A stretch of 64,000 nucleotides of DNA from Arthrobotrys musiformis (lineage: Eukaryota; Ascomycota; Orbiliomycetes; Orbiliales; Orbiliaceae): contig JAVHJL010000006.1 of the NCBI GenBank assembly GCA_036971715.1, positions 1,116,001 to 1,180,000 on the forward strand, in the 5' to 3' direction. The notes beneath the pieces are model-generated. The model had not been told where the DNA came from and made no database searches. It saw only the letters and a program-made list of their open reading frames with translations. Numbering within the stretch: position 1 is the first letter of the stretch; each line of letters starts with the position of its first letter. This document shows positions 34,043-46,629 of this stretch, piece by piece. The position numbers and the translations under genes are program-made.

Positions 34043-34992
34043 CTAAGAGTGCCTTATCAATGAATCAAAGAGCGAGCTAAAGCTGCCCTTAGGTGACACG
34101 CCAGATTTTGGCGGGGAAGATCGTGAAGGTGGCGGTGACAAGTATGACGAATTTGAATTGGAAGAGTCGCCAGAGTCAACTCTCGACAGCCTCCCTTCGA
34201 ATGCATTCCTCTTACTATCACCACCTGAGGATGGGTATCTTTTGATTTTATAGTCCCATACGAATTCTTGTGGTAGGAATTCGGCGTTTAAAACCTCATA
34301 AAGACTTCCGTCTCTTTCATGCTTAACAATTGTACCCGTTTCGAACCGTCGACGAGGGATCCGGATCAAATGCTCCTCAAAAATTTCCTCACAGACAATA
34401 TCGTTGTCATATTTGTGACGGATTTTATATATAAAAATTTCGCGCCGGTCGGCACGAACGAGTTTTGGCTTGGTAACGACTACAAAGACGTCATTTGCAT
34501 AAATAACTTCCTCACGAAGTCGGAAGCGGGGGGTCAACTCCTATGGATTTTTCCATGAGACCTGTTAGCACATTCCGATTTGTGGTTGTAGCTTTGCAAT
34601 TGGGGCTCAAAAAAAAGTACCCGTTCTAGTTCTTCCTGGGTGTCTGGGTAGAGTGGCTCAACACGGATGCCGAGTGACGCTGAAGTCAACATTGGCTCTG
34701 GGACCATACTCCGGGGATACTGGTCTGGGTGAAGATCGAATCCATATCCTCGTAGGTCACGAACTATTGTTTGTTAGTCACTTGGCCGCTCAGAGTTTTG
34801 AAGTCATAGGCAAGGCATACTTTGTTCGCTTAAGCCGCTTGAGATACTGTATTTGTCGCGCCTTTCAGAGTGTGAGGGATAGTATTCAGAACGGTATTCA
34901 GAACGGTGGCCATAGCCATGGTGGTGTGAGCCGCCACTTGAACTGGAACCCGAGCTTGGGTGGTATGAGCCTGAGTGGGATGACCGATGCAT
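34043..34992 (-). CDS. Unrecognised charged protein with His/Ser-rich N-terminus
   Basis: Spliced model: complement of 34992-34821, 34763-34621 and 34540-34043; 270 residues in phase, with acceptor CCATAG|GAGTTG chosen because it keeps phase. ATG 34992 is the first ATG after a TATA-like CTTTATATC near 35050. Residues 1-57 are low-complexity (Ser, His, Gly, Tyr) and contain a tandem RSEYRSEY. Residues about 106-205 form a compact-looking region (TPRFRLREEVIYANDVFVVV, then FIYKIRHKYDNDIVCEEIFEE, RFETGTIVKHERDGSLYEV). The last 60 residues are Ser/Pro-rich. No signal peptide or membrane segment was seen and I recognise no family. The middle part could be a small beta-rich domain, by inference from alternating hydrophobic residues. 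Confidence 0.65.
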
Positions 34993-36145
34993 ATTGGATA
35001 GTATTCGCAGGCTTAACAATCCAGCTTTGGAGGTGCAAGAAAAAGGAGAAGGATCAAAATGATATAAAGTAGACAATCCGGTATTTTAATATTCATGAGA
35101 AGTCTGGTAAATGGGTCGCGACGCTTTCGGACTAATGGTGGGCTAGGAACCCAATCTTATAGACGGTCATCCTAAGATCGGTTTTTGTTATTCCATGCGC
35201 TATCAAGACGGATTGACGTGGTCAAAACCTCAAAAGAGACGGATAATAAAGCGCGGCATTACCAAATCGAAAGTCCGGGCTTTTGCAGTGCTTCCGTTTC
35301 ATGGTCTTGTTCCATCTGCAGCTTGCAGATTAAGAGTCGAAGTCGCCGCATCGTTTCCATTCACAGGCAGATATTGGGGCTGTTTTCCAAGAAACTTAGC
35401 TGCCTTTCTATGGGGGCCTGGCTGACTGATTAACCAAGCGGACCCAACCGATGACTCTACCGATCAAAGGCTGCACAAAACCGCTAGCTACCAACTGTTT
35501 CGATGCTTCGACCAAGCACGGTACTTTTGTTTAAATGTAGCCTCGAAGCCTACTCGGCTTAGTGGTAGTTAGTCAAAGGGCTCAGAAAGAAGGATATCCT
35601 CAAACTTACCTGGCTTGTAATAGCGGGGTAGGGATGTTTGATCAGGCGGGATACCAAACTCGACCCGATTTGACGAGGCCCGGGATTACATGGAGGCTCC
35701 CTAGCACACGATTGTTAATCAGGATCCTTCTTGAATTTGTTTGGTTCTATCGCTCAGCTGATACATCATCTGGGCCGTTCACGCACGTACACAGCATAGC
35801 AGAGGCTGTCACGGTCGACTCAGCCTTGCATGCCGTAATTAGCACCCGTCCAAGAAGGAAGGCAAAACGTTGCATGGCGGCTCTGCGCACAGGCGTTATT
35901 GGTTGGGTCGTGCCACTTGCAGATACATATACTTGCTTTGGTCACAAAGCTGACTCCTTGGCCTGGAAATCAAAAGTCTTCGAAGGGTAATCTCTTTTTA
36001 TTCTTGCATGGCTGCACTACATCTACACAGATAGAAAAAAATCCCGACCTGCAGTAGTTTGCATTTTCAAGCCGCATCTACCTACAGTTTCACAGTATCG
36101 ACATTTAATACTTGCAACGTTAGTGGAGACAAGCGCATTGGAACT
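34993..36145. other. Intergenic between divergent genes
   Basis: Holds the promoters of the minus-strand gene at 34992 and the plus-strand gene at 36146. A 142-codon ORF at 35562-35990 (plus) has no domain pattern and no promoter-like context; not called. Confidence 0.5.
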
Positions 36146-39100
36146 ATGGCGCTCGTATCACTTTTACCGTATATCGACAGTCGGAGCTCCGACCCGTGGT
36201 CACCGCTACATTCGAATTTAGATATGGGTAAGTCAAAACACCACGTACAGTACTACTATGCTGTACATCTTCAACTCGTGCGATTTCAGCTTTTCAAGCT
36301 CAGGGTTTATGTTATAACCTACTAACATGATGCGGGATAAAATATTTAGCAAATTACGTAGAGCAGATATCTGCTGTTTTCGAGAATCCCAGTATACAGC
36401 AGATACCAGGTGGAGACTTCAAAGCAATATGGGACACTAGGACCACCTATGACTTCCCCAATAATATCATCGATGAAATGGAGCTCTACCCCAGAAAAAA
36501 GAGGAAAATTCCCAAATCAGTTAAGAGTATGGATCCTGATTCGCCAACTTGCACAGCCAACAAAACTTTCGAGATGCTGCACAAGGATGTTTGGACCACA
36601 GCCCCTTCGGGTTTGAGAAGAAAGAAGCAGGATCCGTGGAAACGACCAAGGGCATCTCTGGAGAAACAACAAGACGAGGATCTGAGGCAGGTTGGACAAA
36701 TGTCCATGGAGCTTTCCGACGTCCCGTCGTTGGCAGACTCGTCGAGTTTACCAAGCCTGCCGACTTTGACGGTCTCAACTCCTACCAGTACGAATCTGGA
36801 CAATATTAATCTGGATCCCCATATTCTTACTTCTGGATACCAGGACCTTGAAGCGATCGATCCGGTTGAGCGATTAGACTCCTGGATGAAGACACTGCCA
36901 TTACAGACAAGTGTAAGCAGTTCTATGGAATTAGCCGTCGACCCACAGTCGACAATACCACAGGAGCCTCTGCCAGGGCGCGAGCCGGGACTAGGCCCCC
37001 CTAGAAGGTCGAACACTATGCCCGCAGAAAGGACCTTAAAGAAACCAAGGATCACACGACAACTCCGGAAAAGAGATTCATGGCCTGAAGGCATAGTTGC
37101 TCTCAAAAGACCCGCCTTCCCGAGGAAAAAACTCCAGGAGCTGCAGACAACTACTACACGTGAGGAATTTAGGAAATCGCTGACCGTAGCGGAGGTCGAA
37201 AAAAGAGCGAAGAGTAAACGGATGCTCTCATTGCTCTTGCCTCTGGTGAAACCAAAGGAAGCATTGCAGTTCTTCCCATTGTTTACAAAGAGAGAGGTGC
37301 AGTTGTTGACTGAGCTATTGGAGGAAGATAAGAAGCTTGCTATAAGGCTCGCAAGCGTTGGCGTCACCCTTCCTCTAAGTCGCGATGAGATACTTAAGTT
37401 GGCAGCGTCCAAGAGAGATATAGACGAGGAAAGTATCAGCAGTGACTCAACTGACGACGGCGCCTCAAGCCGAATGTCCACTGAGGCGGTTAGCATCACA
37501 TCTAGTCGCATGGATATATCGGCTCCTCAAAATGGAGCGGATGAGTCTTTCCGAAATTTCCCCCTGGACAAGGACGTCAACCAGGAAATCCATAGACGTC
37601 GAGAGACACCAAGCCATTTGCTTCCTAGCGACAGAGTGACAGACCGGAACTGGAGCAAACTCGTCAAGCAGCTGAGCCCTAGCTTTAAATATATCACCTG
37701 GTGCAAGGGCGTGTGGACACTGGAACTCGAATCCTTCAATCCTATGGATATCCCCCTGATCCCACTCTATATCGCCAATTGTCCTGTGGTTCTCTCCTAC
37801 GCTCGCCCGACTCCACAAATCACTGGTCAGCGCCCACCAGATCCACTTAGAGACCGCCCTCTTCCTGTGGGTACCCCCCCAAACCTGACGGACGAAGTTC
37901 TTTCCATTCTCTTCAAGACCTTCCCGAGGGCTAGTATGGTTTGCGTTTTCCTCAATCAGCGTATGAGTATTGTGTACGACCATGATTTCGACCACGGTAT
38001 TGAGCACATGACAAAACCTGAAACATTTGGGGGGTATCGTGTAAGCTTTATGAGGAACAAACAAGCATTCACTGCTACCTCGAGTCCGCCACAGAGCGAC
38101 CGTCTTCTTACTGGAAATCGAGTCGATGTCTGCCGCCCCGGTCATGAAAAAGGATGGACCAGTTGCTTGGGTGTCCGTCTTCGACGGAAGAAACCTTCGG
38201 CCGATCCTAAAGAACCAAACGACGCAATAACGATGACCACGCACGCATTCCTGACTGCGCTTCGTCTCCCTAGCCCCGAAAGCCCAACGGACGAAGAACC
38301 GGTCGGGTACCAGTCTCGGGCTTCAAACTCCAGTTTCTCCTCCGAAGTCACCAACGATGATTTCGCCGCCATGAAGGTTATCGATCGGAGAAGGGGGGGT
38401 ATGTTCGGGGAATACTACCACACATACGACGACTTGAAACGGCTGCGTGGTAATATCGAGGCCTCGAAATTTATGCATGACCTCTGCCTTATCAAGTCTG
38501 TCGCAGACTCTCCACAGGAGCTTCCGGTGATCTCTTTCCAGCGGAAGAAGATAAACGAATTCAAACGTATGGAGTGGTGCACCTCGCCCGAAATGCTCAG
38601 AGCAAAGAAAGGGAAGATGTATCTCCTGAACTCTTGGCTCGGCGCGAACTCAAAGAACCCTAAAGACGGAAATATCGTCGCGGAAGGTTTGGTAATCGGG
38701 GAGGCATACCAAAATATTTCAAGGAGCCAAAAAGCAATGTATAGCCGGAGTATCCTATGGAGACAAAACTTTACCTCGAAACAATGGCAAGTTGGGCAAG
38801 TCCAAGGATTGAAAGAGAGGGCGTATAGAGTTTGGAATGGGGCTCCTGTTAGGAGATTGCGGCTAGAGCAGCATTTGGTCATTCAAGAACAGGGGTACAG
38901 TGGATCTCCACTTGCTGTCAAAGTCAATGACGGGCCGGGTGAAGAATCATATGCCATTTTCGGGTTCCAGAATTACGCAATGAGGTGCTGGAGGGGAGAT
39001 GACGATGATGGGTTCAAGAAGTCAGCCTTTGGGAGTAATGGAGGGGGAGGCGGTAGCGTTGTGAATAGAGTATTGATGGAGGCATTGGATCATGGTGCCT

Positions 39101-39363
39101 ACGAATTCTTTGGCAGTTATAAATTGCCTAGAAAGTTAACTGAAGAATGGGAGATTGTATACGACATTGAGGAAAGGAGTCCGGATGTCATGAGTGTTCA
39201 GGGGAAGACGAGTGAGATAAGTAGCGTAGCGAGCGAGGTGGGGGCTGTGGACGGAGATGACGATAGTGGACATGTCCAAAGATCAAGCAGGAGAATATCC
39301 ATGGGGACTTTGAAACGGCGAGGCCGCAGGCTCCCTAGCCCGACAAGCTGTGCTATTGTATAA
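36146..39363 (+). CDS. Large unrecognised protein ending in a polybasic region and CaaX-like box
   Basis: Spliced model: 36146-36227, 36350-39363; 1031 residues. Exon 1 adds MALVSLLPYIDSRSSDPWSP, and the join restores the frame of the long exon. Residues about 90-240 are low-complexity and probably disordered. A basic, Leu-rich section follows around 260-360 (EEFRKSLTVAEVEKRAKSKR, LPLVKPKEALQFFPLFTKRE). The C-terminal half (about 460-970) is dense and globular-looking, with WCKGVWTLELESF, RASMVCVFLNQRMSIVYDHD and, near 860-890, EQGYSGSPLAVKV, which faintly resembles the GDSGSPL motif of trypsin-fold peptidases with Tyr for Asp. The chain ends RRGRRLPSPTSCAIV: a polybasic patch plus C-A-I-V, a possible prenylation site. 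No signal peptide. Family and function are not recognised. The gene converges on the SMP/C2 gene downstream. Confidence 0.78.
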
Positions 39364-39726
39364 TTTTTTTTTTCTTTTTTTGTTGCAATATTTTCTTCAA
39401 ACGGAGTTCTTGACGTTCGAAGCATATTTTCACTTGATACCCGTTTCAATGTTTGGCTATGTATACCTTTTGGGTTGGTACTCCTTTTAGCTTGCTATAT
39501 TTATATGAACGGGAGCCGGCTCTGTAACAGTGATTTCATGTAACTTGATATTGCGATACTGCATATATGCACCTATGTATGATACAGTGGTAATTATCGG
39601 AGTTCTAGAAATCATATATCAATGATGATACCCATCAAGTTCACAAAGACTGGTCTTGACAGTCAGGTATATAGCTGCATGCTGCACACCCAATTTATAT
39701 ACTCCACTGACAGGATATATACCTGA
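39364..39726. other. Short intergenic gap between convergent genes
   Basis: Holds two facing 3' ends. T-rich tract just after the plus-strand stop. Nothing else seen. Confidence 0.6.
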
Positions 39727-42700
39727 TTAAACTTCGGTCTCGATCTTATTCTTCTGTTGCTCGTGGGAATTTCTGGTCGTAGCCCTTTGGACAAGCTCTT
39801 TGGTAGCGTCCTTTACTTGGTCTTTTGCCCAATCGATTCCTCGAATTGCCTATTAATCCGGCTTATATCAGTTTCCTGGCGTCGATATTGGGGTCCATTG
39901 GTATGCTAGTTGACTGACCTTCCACTGCATTAGCCCCCTATGATGCCTGTGCAACTCTTTTTTATTCTTTTTATACTCCTTCAAATCTTTTACAATGCCT
40001 CTATCGCCGTTCTCTTCTAGTTCTTCGTCGGAACTGCTTCCACTACTGCTAGAGCCTGAGTCGCTAGAGGGGCTTCCCTGAACCTCGTCTCGTAACTCTT
40101 TCCCTTCACTTGCGCATTCTAAAATATCCATTACTCCTTTCATCTGGCCGTCACTTTTTGACATTTTCTGATGATACCCCGCCAGGCCACTCCAGAACCT
40201 AGCTTTTACTTTAATACTGCCAATTCTCTTGCCGTATTCCCCGGTTGCATTCTTCTCCGCTGTCGCAATGTTATCTCCATCGTTGTCCCACACTCCAAGC
40301 TCCACTTCGCAATCTTCGTCATCTGCCACATCCTTGAGCCATAAAACAGCGAAAGCGGGTGTCCCATCCGGCCCAACTCTGTTTTTCCTAAACGAGAACA
40401 GTACAGATGAAGAGTATCGCTGTTTTATTGGCAAGTAAACTTGCCTCGTTCTCTTCCAGGCACCACTTCCGTCTTTTGCCCCCGGGATCTTCGACTTCTT
40501 CCCATAGTTTGTGCTTACAACTACTCTGGCGCACTCTTGTATCTCCTGTGGCAGGTCAAGCCCGATGATTTCTGGAACGACTACCAGAGTTCCGACATCC
40601 CAACCAAGTAGTTGCTTTGGAATTTGACAACTGACGCTCCTCCACACCATTGAAATTCTAATCCTTCCGTAGCCGAGCCCGCCAACTAAAGGGTAGCTAT
40701 CACAAACCTGGCTTCTTTGGCGGAATACGTGGTGAAGAGGGAGCACCACGCACCCTAGGATTGGGTTGTTTTCGTGTAGCCTGTTGTCGTGGACGCCAAT
40801 TATGACTTCAGCTGTTCTCCAATCTTTTATGAACCTTTCTGTTGCTGCGTTGAAGAACGGGATTGAAGATTTCGGCTTGACTCTTGTTTTGTATACTTTT
40901 CTGTGGTTAATGGTGATTGTGCAATATGCGGATGGGAGATCCGACCCCTCTTCGCTTTCTTCTATTGACTCATTGTGATGGGATCGAGAGGTGGAGTGCT
41001 GTTGAAGGGTCAACGAAGAGATTTGGTGGATTTGAATGCTTAGTATTCCGGAAGGGAAATCTTGAGGAGGGGGTGCATTGTTGGATATTTCATCTTTGGC
41101 GAGTTTCATATCCTCTCTAAGCTGTTGGTGGGTTTCCGAAATCGAATCTTTGTCGTGCCTAGCCTCGCGGGTTTTTCTGATAGTCGAGGCCTTGATTTCT
41201 TTGAATAGTTTATCGGGGTCTGATTTCAGGTCTTCTGTAGCTATCGACGAGGTTTTTATTTGAGAGGCGCTGAGTTTGGTTTTGGGATACCAAGATACTT
41301 CCCATTTGATTGTGCCAGGCATTTTCTGATCCCCGGTTTGGCTGGTGAAAGCGTCTTCCCTTGAAGTCGGAGCCCCGTCCTTGTTGTCATGTAGCAAGTC
41401 TCTCAGGTCCACACGCACAGTTCCTAAGTGGTCATCTGCAGTTGTTCGGTCTGAATCCCACAATGTAATCTGTAGCTTCTCTTCTGCGTTTAATTCCTGG
41501 TTTCCGACGATCAAGACTGCGGTTTCATCCCAGACTGGAGTTTGGCATTTTTTTATTATCCTACTAAGCCAGAGCGATTTTCCATATTTGCTCCAGCTTA
41601 GGGAGACGTATGGGTCGGAGCCAGTTTGTCCACTTAATCCTATGACTTTTCCGAGAGCCTCGGTGCTGCTCTTTGCCCCATCTCCGTTTTTGAATCCCTT
41701 TGCACTGATGATACGGACAACTATGATACCCTTTCCATGGACATCGGTCTTAAAATCGTCGCCGATCAAAGTTTTCTTGAGATCTAGTGTTAGGCTCTTG
41801 GGAGCTACGTACTCGCTCATCGCGGCGTCGACTGAGGATTGGACGAACGAAGATATGATCGGGACATCCATTATGTTTGGCATTTTCTTCATCAGTGGGA
41901 TGCAAGAGAGCGTGACTTTTGGTTGGCCTAGGAAGGTGAAAGTCATTTGTCCGAAGAAGGGTGGGTCGGGAGTCGTTTGAAGGCGGACACGGATGGTTCC
42001 TACCATGCCTTTTAGTTCGACCCAGATTGCTAGATGGTCCTGCTTGTTAGTATTCTGCTATTTATTTCAAATAAAAGTGGGGTAAGTGACGGGAGCCCAT
42101 ACGCAAAGGAATAGCACCGGCGAGATAAAATTCTAACAGTAAGTGTGCATTCTTGATTTTGCTTTTCACGCTCTTATCCGATGGCCGAGATTTATACGCA
42201 ACCGCGAGCTCCAAGTTCACAAAATCCCCTTCTTCAGCTTTCATGCCATCAATCGACTCTGAAGCTGCTCCTTCGCGTAGCCAGCGGATTCCTAGAACGC
42301 GTAGGGGTTCATTTCCTTGCCCCAAATCCGCGATACGCACCATTTTCACGAAACGTGGAAGGGAAGCTTGCATTACATCCTCCAGCATGTCGGCGAGGCT
42401 GATGAATAAATCCGGGTTGACTAACGGCCATACGCTTGATAGAGTGTTGTTGAGCCATGCTGCCGTTTCTGGGAGTTGCTTTTGTGAGATGCTCTTTTCT
42501 TCGGATTCTCTCATCGCTGGGGCAGGGGTGGGAAATAGTTCTTCGCTGTATTGCTGGGTTATAATGATGATGGCGAATCCAAGGATTGATGCAATGGCGA
42601 GCGTAGTCAATACTTTAAGGAGAGCATTGTTCGATTCGGGCATGACTAAACTTGTAAATGTATAGTCGACAGCAGAGTTAACGACCACCCCTGCTATTAT

Positions 42701-43399
42701 TAGTCCAAATGCTATGGTATTGAAAACCATAGGCGAAAATGATTCCTGTGAGGTTTTCAGGAGCTCATTATCGATTAGTGCCTTCAAGGAATCGTGTCGC
42801 TTTTGACTCCAATTGATTTCATCCTTCTCGTCCGTAATCCTATTACCAGCGCCTTCGTCGCTCTGGCTCTTGACCTGTTCCAGTTCATTGGATGTAAAGT
42901 CGTGGATATTGACTGGTAGATGCGTTACTGGGTCTGTTACTTCACGGAATCTGACTCTCGGCTTTGGTCGCGGGTGTGCATCCTCACCGCGATGCCTGCG
43001 CTCTAAGTGTTCCCTCCCCGGATCCTGCACGAGGTCGGAGGGTGACATTGGTTCCTGGGCGGAGCTATCTTTTTGAGGCCTTTTTTGAAAATTCTCGAGG
43101 CCTTCTAGTGGTTCCTCCTGTGACGTTCGTAGTTGCGTCGATATTGTGCTTTCATCATGATGCTGATCGAAAGACGCCTCCGTAGGCGTTTCTGGTGGAG
43201 TATGGTGGTCATCTCTGATTCTAGGGTCTCCCGTTTCTCCTCTTGGCGCAAATGCAGCTGCTTTACCCTTGTTTCTAGTTTTTAACTGTTCTCTGTATTC
43301 TTGGACATTAGGGACCCGGTGTTGTGTGGTATATGGTTCGCCATACCGACGAGGCTCTGGTTGGAAGGTTGGGATATCCATTTTCGAGTTCGCTGACAT
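39727..43399 (-). CDS. SMP and C2 domain protein (Mug190/tricalbin-like)
   Basis: Spliced model: complement of 43399-42103, 42029-39919 and 39849-39727; 1176 residues in phase. Acceptor CATCTAG|CAATC is used because it gives PIWVELKGMVGTIRVRL, a conserved segment. Residues 1-215 are disordered and charged. Two hydrophobic segments lie at about 220-295 (MVFNTIAFGLIIAGVVVNSA; VLTTLAIASILGFAIIII). The SMP lipid-binding domain follows (WLNNTLSSVWPLVNPDLFIS through FVQSSVDAAMSEYVAPKSLT), then C2 domains (GKGIIVVRIISAKGFKNGD ... DPYVSLSW ... TPVWDETAVLIV ... ITLWDSDRTTADDHLG) and a degenerate pair further on. An acidic Ser run precedes the C-terminal basic helix. SMP/C2 proteins tether the ER to other membranes and transfer lipids; fission yeast Mug190 has this layout. 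The protein is likely ER-anchored. Confidence 0.88.
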
Positions 43400-45060
43400 T
43401 GGGGCTTACGGGCGCGGGCAATTCTGCCTCTGCGAAGAAAGATCAAGGGTAAACGAAGATAATTATATATCCCGCTAAATTGTCTCGTGCCGGCCAAAGG
43501 AATTTCAGAAATGTGATTTGATTCAGAAGTATCAAAAAACATCAATCGAGTACTGGTACAGAACTACGTAACCCGACTTTATATCTAACCCTCAGAAGTG
43601 TCGTAATGGAAGATGCCGAGACGCTTGAACCCGGCCATTTTGTGCTAGCTCGTCGATCCGGCATCAACCCGAGAATTCTTGCACACGAAAGAACAGCTTT
43701 TGTTTTTAAAAAGCGAAAATACATGGAATGCGGGGGCATTTAGCGGTGGCGTTTCCCGTCGATTTGCATCTTGGAGCGTTACTAGTTGCAACGTCGAGGC
43801 CGAGGGTATGCGTGGTATTTTTGGTGTTGCCCGCCTTCATGACATCAGGATGACCTTGCCCAAGAGTTCTCGAGGACCATCGGAACTAGGCAAAAGTCGG
43901 CAAGTACTTCCGGATCAAATCCTTGTGGACAGGTGTGAGGACCTTCATAGGGCTAGAGTCTAATGGTCACGGATTATGGGTATTGACATTCTTAATAGGG
44001 ATCATCCCCAAAACCGACTACTATACCGGGTGATAAGTTTTTCTGGAAGGGCGTGCAGTTTTGGTTACATCCAACGGATAATACGAGACCCTCATTTCGC
44101 CAAACCCATGCAGATGCAGGGAAACCCGACCTAAAATCCAACAGGCGACAGTGAAGGCCTAATCTGCATCGATATCGTGATATCTTAAATTTCAGAATTC
44201 GATTGTGCGCCACCCGCCCGAAGTGTTTATGAATCACAGCGATATGATAGTCTACCAAAGTGCAGGCGGGCTTTGGCAAAGACGGCAAGTGCGACTGTAC
44301 GAAATTATTCGCCGAAAGAGTTATGTTTCCCCGCGTTTCCTCGGTCTTAGGGCTATCGGATGGTGGCTCGTGATGTCCAGACGTGCATGAACAACCGGTT
44401 TTGAAAACGCGTACATCGGTAGTGTTCGAAATGGGGCTGGGTATGATAGCTCGACTCAATTTTCAAAGATAGCCTTTTAATCGCAGCAAGCGCAGCGTCA
44501 TCGTGCTTCCGAGACAAATCGAGCAGCGCAAAGTTCTGTCGTTCGCCGATTCTCGAAGGAATGTCCTCTTTGATTGGGTGGCGTGGTGAAACGGCCATAG
44601 GTTTCTTGAAACAACCGCTACTGTTTTTTTCACAACTTGGGGAAACTCGACCCCTGCTGCAATCCACAGCCCCTTTCCAATGCATCCAATGGGAGGCGGC
44701 CGAGCGAGAAATGGTTACATTCATCTCTTATGGCGTACCTGCAGCCTCAGGCAATTTAAGCTTTGCAGCCGAGAAGTGTAAGACTTCTTAATGCCCCTTC
44801 ATCCCTCTTTCTCTCTCTTGGTTTTTCTTGCACTCTCTCAGACATTCCTTCGAGCCTCTCTCACTTTATCGATCTTTATCGACATTATCCTTTTTTGTGT
44901 TTTGCGCTAAACCCTGGAATATATACAGCTGTCGCTGATATATTCGTACACTCATTAACCAAACTCCGCGACTTTTATCTTCCCGTCAATCATTTAGTGA
45001 AATCGAATACAAAGTTTTGTTTTGTTTCGTTTCGTTTCAATAACCAAAAAACCACACAAA
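43400..45060. other. Intergenic between divergent SMP/C2 and GH72 genes
   Basis: No supported gene. A 155-codon minus ORF (43992-44459) and a 123-codon minus ORF (44353-44724) have no domain pattern. The last 300 bases before 45061 are CT-rich and AT-rich, typical of a strong fungal promoter and leader. Confidence 0.55.
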
Positions 45061-46629
45061 ATGCGCTCGACAGCACTCTTTCTCGCCGCCGCTTTGGCGG
45101 GACTCACTCAGGCAGTGGACCCAATTGTAATCAAAGATGGCGGTTTCTTTGGAGGCGATAAACAAGTATGGACCCTGACATCAAATATACCGTTTCGAAT
45201 ATGGGAAGGGCAAAGGAATGAATGAATGAATGAATATGTGCTAATGTGGCTTTTATATTAGTTCTTCATGGTCGGCGTCGGATACCAACCCGGTGGCCCC
45301 GTTGAACTCAACCAGGGTGTCGATCCCTTCTCTACTTTGACTGACTGCCAGCGCGATGTTTACCTCCTCCAACAGCTGGGTATCAACACCATTCGTACCT
45401 ATGCTGTGAATACTACTCTCAACCACGATGAGTGCATGTCGCTCTTCGCTGCTGCTGGTATCTACGTTGTCCTCGATGTCAACGCTCCAGGTTGGAGGTA
45501 CTCCGTTAACCGTGAGGAGCCATGGACATCCTACCACGCGGGATACATGGAAAACGTGTTCTCCGTTATGGAGCAGTTCTCGCCATATCCCAATGTTCTT
45601 GGATTCTTCTCTGGGAACGAGCTCGCAAATGAGCCTAAGAATGCCAACGCGACCGCTCCATACATGCGTGCTATTCAGCGTGACATGAGACAGTACCAGA
45701 AGGCCCAGAAGCTCCGTGAGGTCCCGATCGGTTATTCGACTGCCGACGTTGTGGAATTCCGTCAAGACCTTGGGTTCTATCTCAGCTGTATCGGAGACGA
45801 CGAGGGACACAGTGATTTCTATGGTATCAACAGCTACGAATGGTGTGGTGACACTACATTCCAGAAGAGCGGATACGAAGAGTTGACCAGCTTGATGGAA
45901 GAGGTTCAAATGCCTAACTTCTTCTCCGAGTACGGATGTAATGAGGTTCTTCCTCGTACCTTTGGTGATGCCAACGCCATCTACTCTGCCGATATGAACC
46001 ATGTCTTCTCTGGTGGTATTGTCTACGAGTACAACCAGGAGGAAAACGTAAGTACCTGCTTCTGCCATCGGAAATCATGGTATCGGGATATTAGGCTAAC
46101 GGCGATAAATTTGAAATAGAACTATGGTCTTGTTGACGTCAACCTCAAGACTGGTAACGCAAAGATCCTTCCTGACTATAACACCCTTCGCGAAGTCTAC
46201 TCCAAAGTCGAACTGCCGACCGGTGAAACCGCCCGTAAGATCAACCGACCGAAGTGTTCTACCGTCTTCCCAAAGATCACTGCCTTCTCAGCCCGTGCTG
46301 CTATCCCGCAGTTGAAGGATATCACCGATTTGATCAAGAAGGGTGTCACCGTTACACCGGGAAAGCTCGTTGATGTCGATTTGGATCTCACTGGTCACAA
46401 ATGGACTATCACCGACGTTGAGGGAAATACCGTTGAGAACCCAACCATCCAGCGCGTCACCACATGGAACCAGGTCCCAAGCGAATCGCAGACCACCGGA
46501 AGCAGCAGCAGCAAAGAGAGCAAGAACGCCGCTCCAGGGCTCAAGGTCGGTGGAAACGGATTCGTAGTTTTGGCTATGGCCGGATTGACAACTCTCGGAA
46601 TCATGGCTGGTAGCCTGTTGGTTATCTAA
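45061..46629 (+). CDS. GPI-anchored beta-1,3-glucanosyltransferase (GH72, Gel/Gas family)
   Basis: Spliced model: 45061-45165, 45262-46047, 46120-46629; 466 residues. Signal peptide MRSTALFLAAALAGLTQA. GH72 core: FFMVGVGYQPGG, CQRDVYLLQQLGINTIRTYAV, LDVNAPGWRY, FFSGNELANE with the acid/base Glu at 155, YGINSYEWCG and FFSEYGCNEV with the nucleophile Glu at 258. After the core come a small conserved segment (GKLVDVDLDLTGHKWTI), a Ser-rich stretch, and a hydrophobic C-terminus (GFVVLAMAGLTTLGIMAGSLLVI) that fits a GPI-anchor signal. There is no Cys-rich CBM43 module, so it is of the Gel1-like subgroup. It elongates beta-1,3-glucan chains in the wall by cutting and rejoining. A GAAT repeat lies in intron 1. 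Confidence 0.94.
45216..45235. repeat. (GAAT)5 microsatellite in intron 1 of the GH72 gene
   Basis: Five perfect GAAT units inside the 96-nt first intron. Confidence 0.9.

Noticed and set aside
35545..35625. tRNA-like A-box (GGCTTAGTGGTAGTTAG)
   Set aside because: No matching B-box or cloverleaf arms could be formed downstream.
35562..35990. 142-codon plus-strand ORF
   Set aside because: No domain pattern or splice partner; it lies in a region between two divergent genes.
36486..38244. Long minus-strand ORFs (341 and 259 codons)
   Set aside because: Shadows of the 1031-residue plus-strand gene; composition mirrors that gene and no motif is present.
41345..41980. 211-codon plus-strand ORF
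   Set aside because: Antisense to the SMP/C2 gene, whose domains are clear.
43992..44724. Overlapping minus-strand ORFs upstream of the GH72 gene
   Set aside because: No domain features, and both lie in the shared promoter region of two divergent genes.
45253..46068. 271-codon minus-strand ORF
   Set aside because: Antisense to the GH72 core exon.
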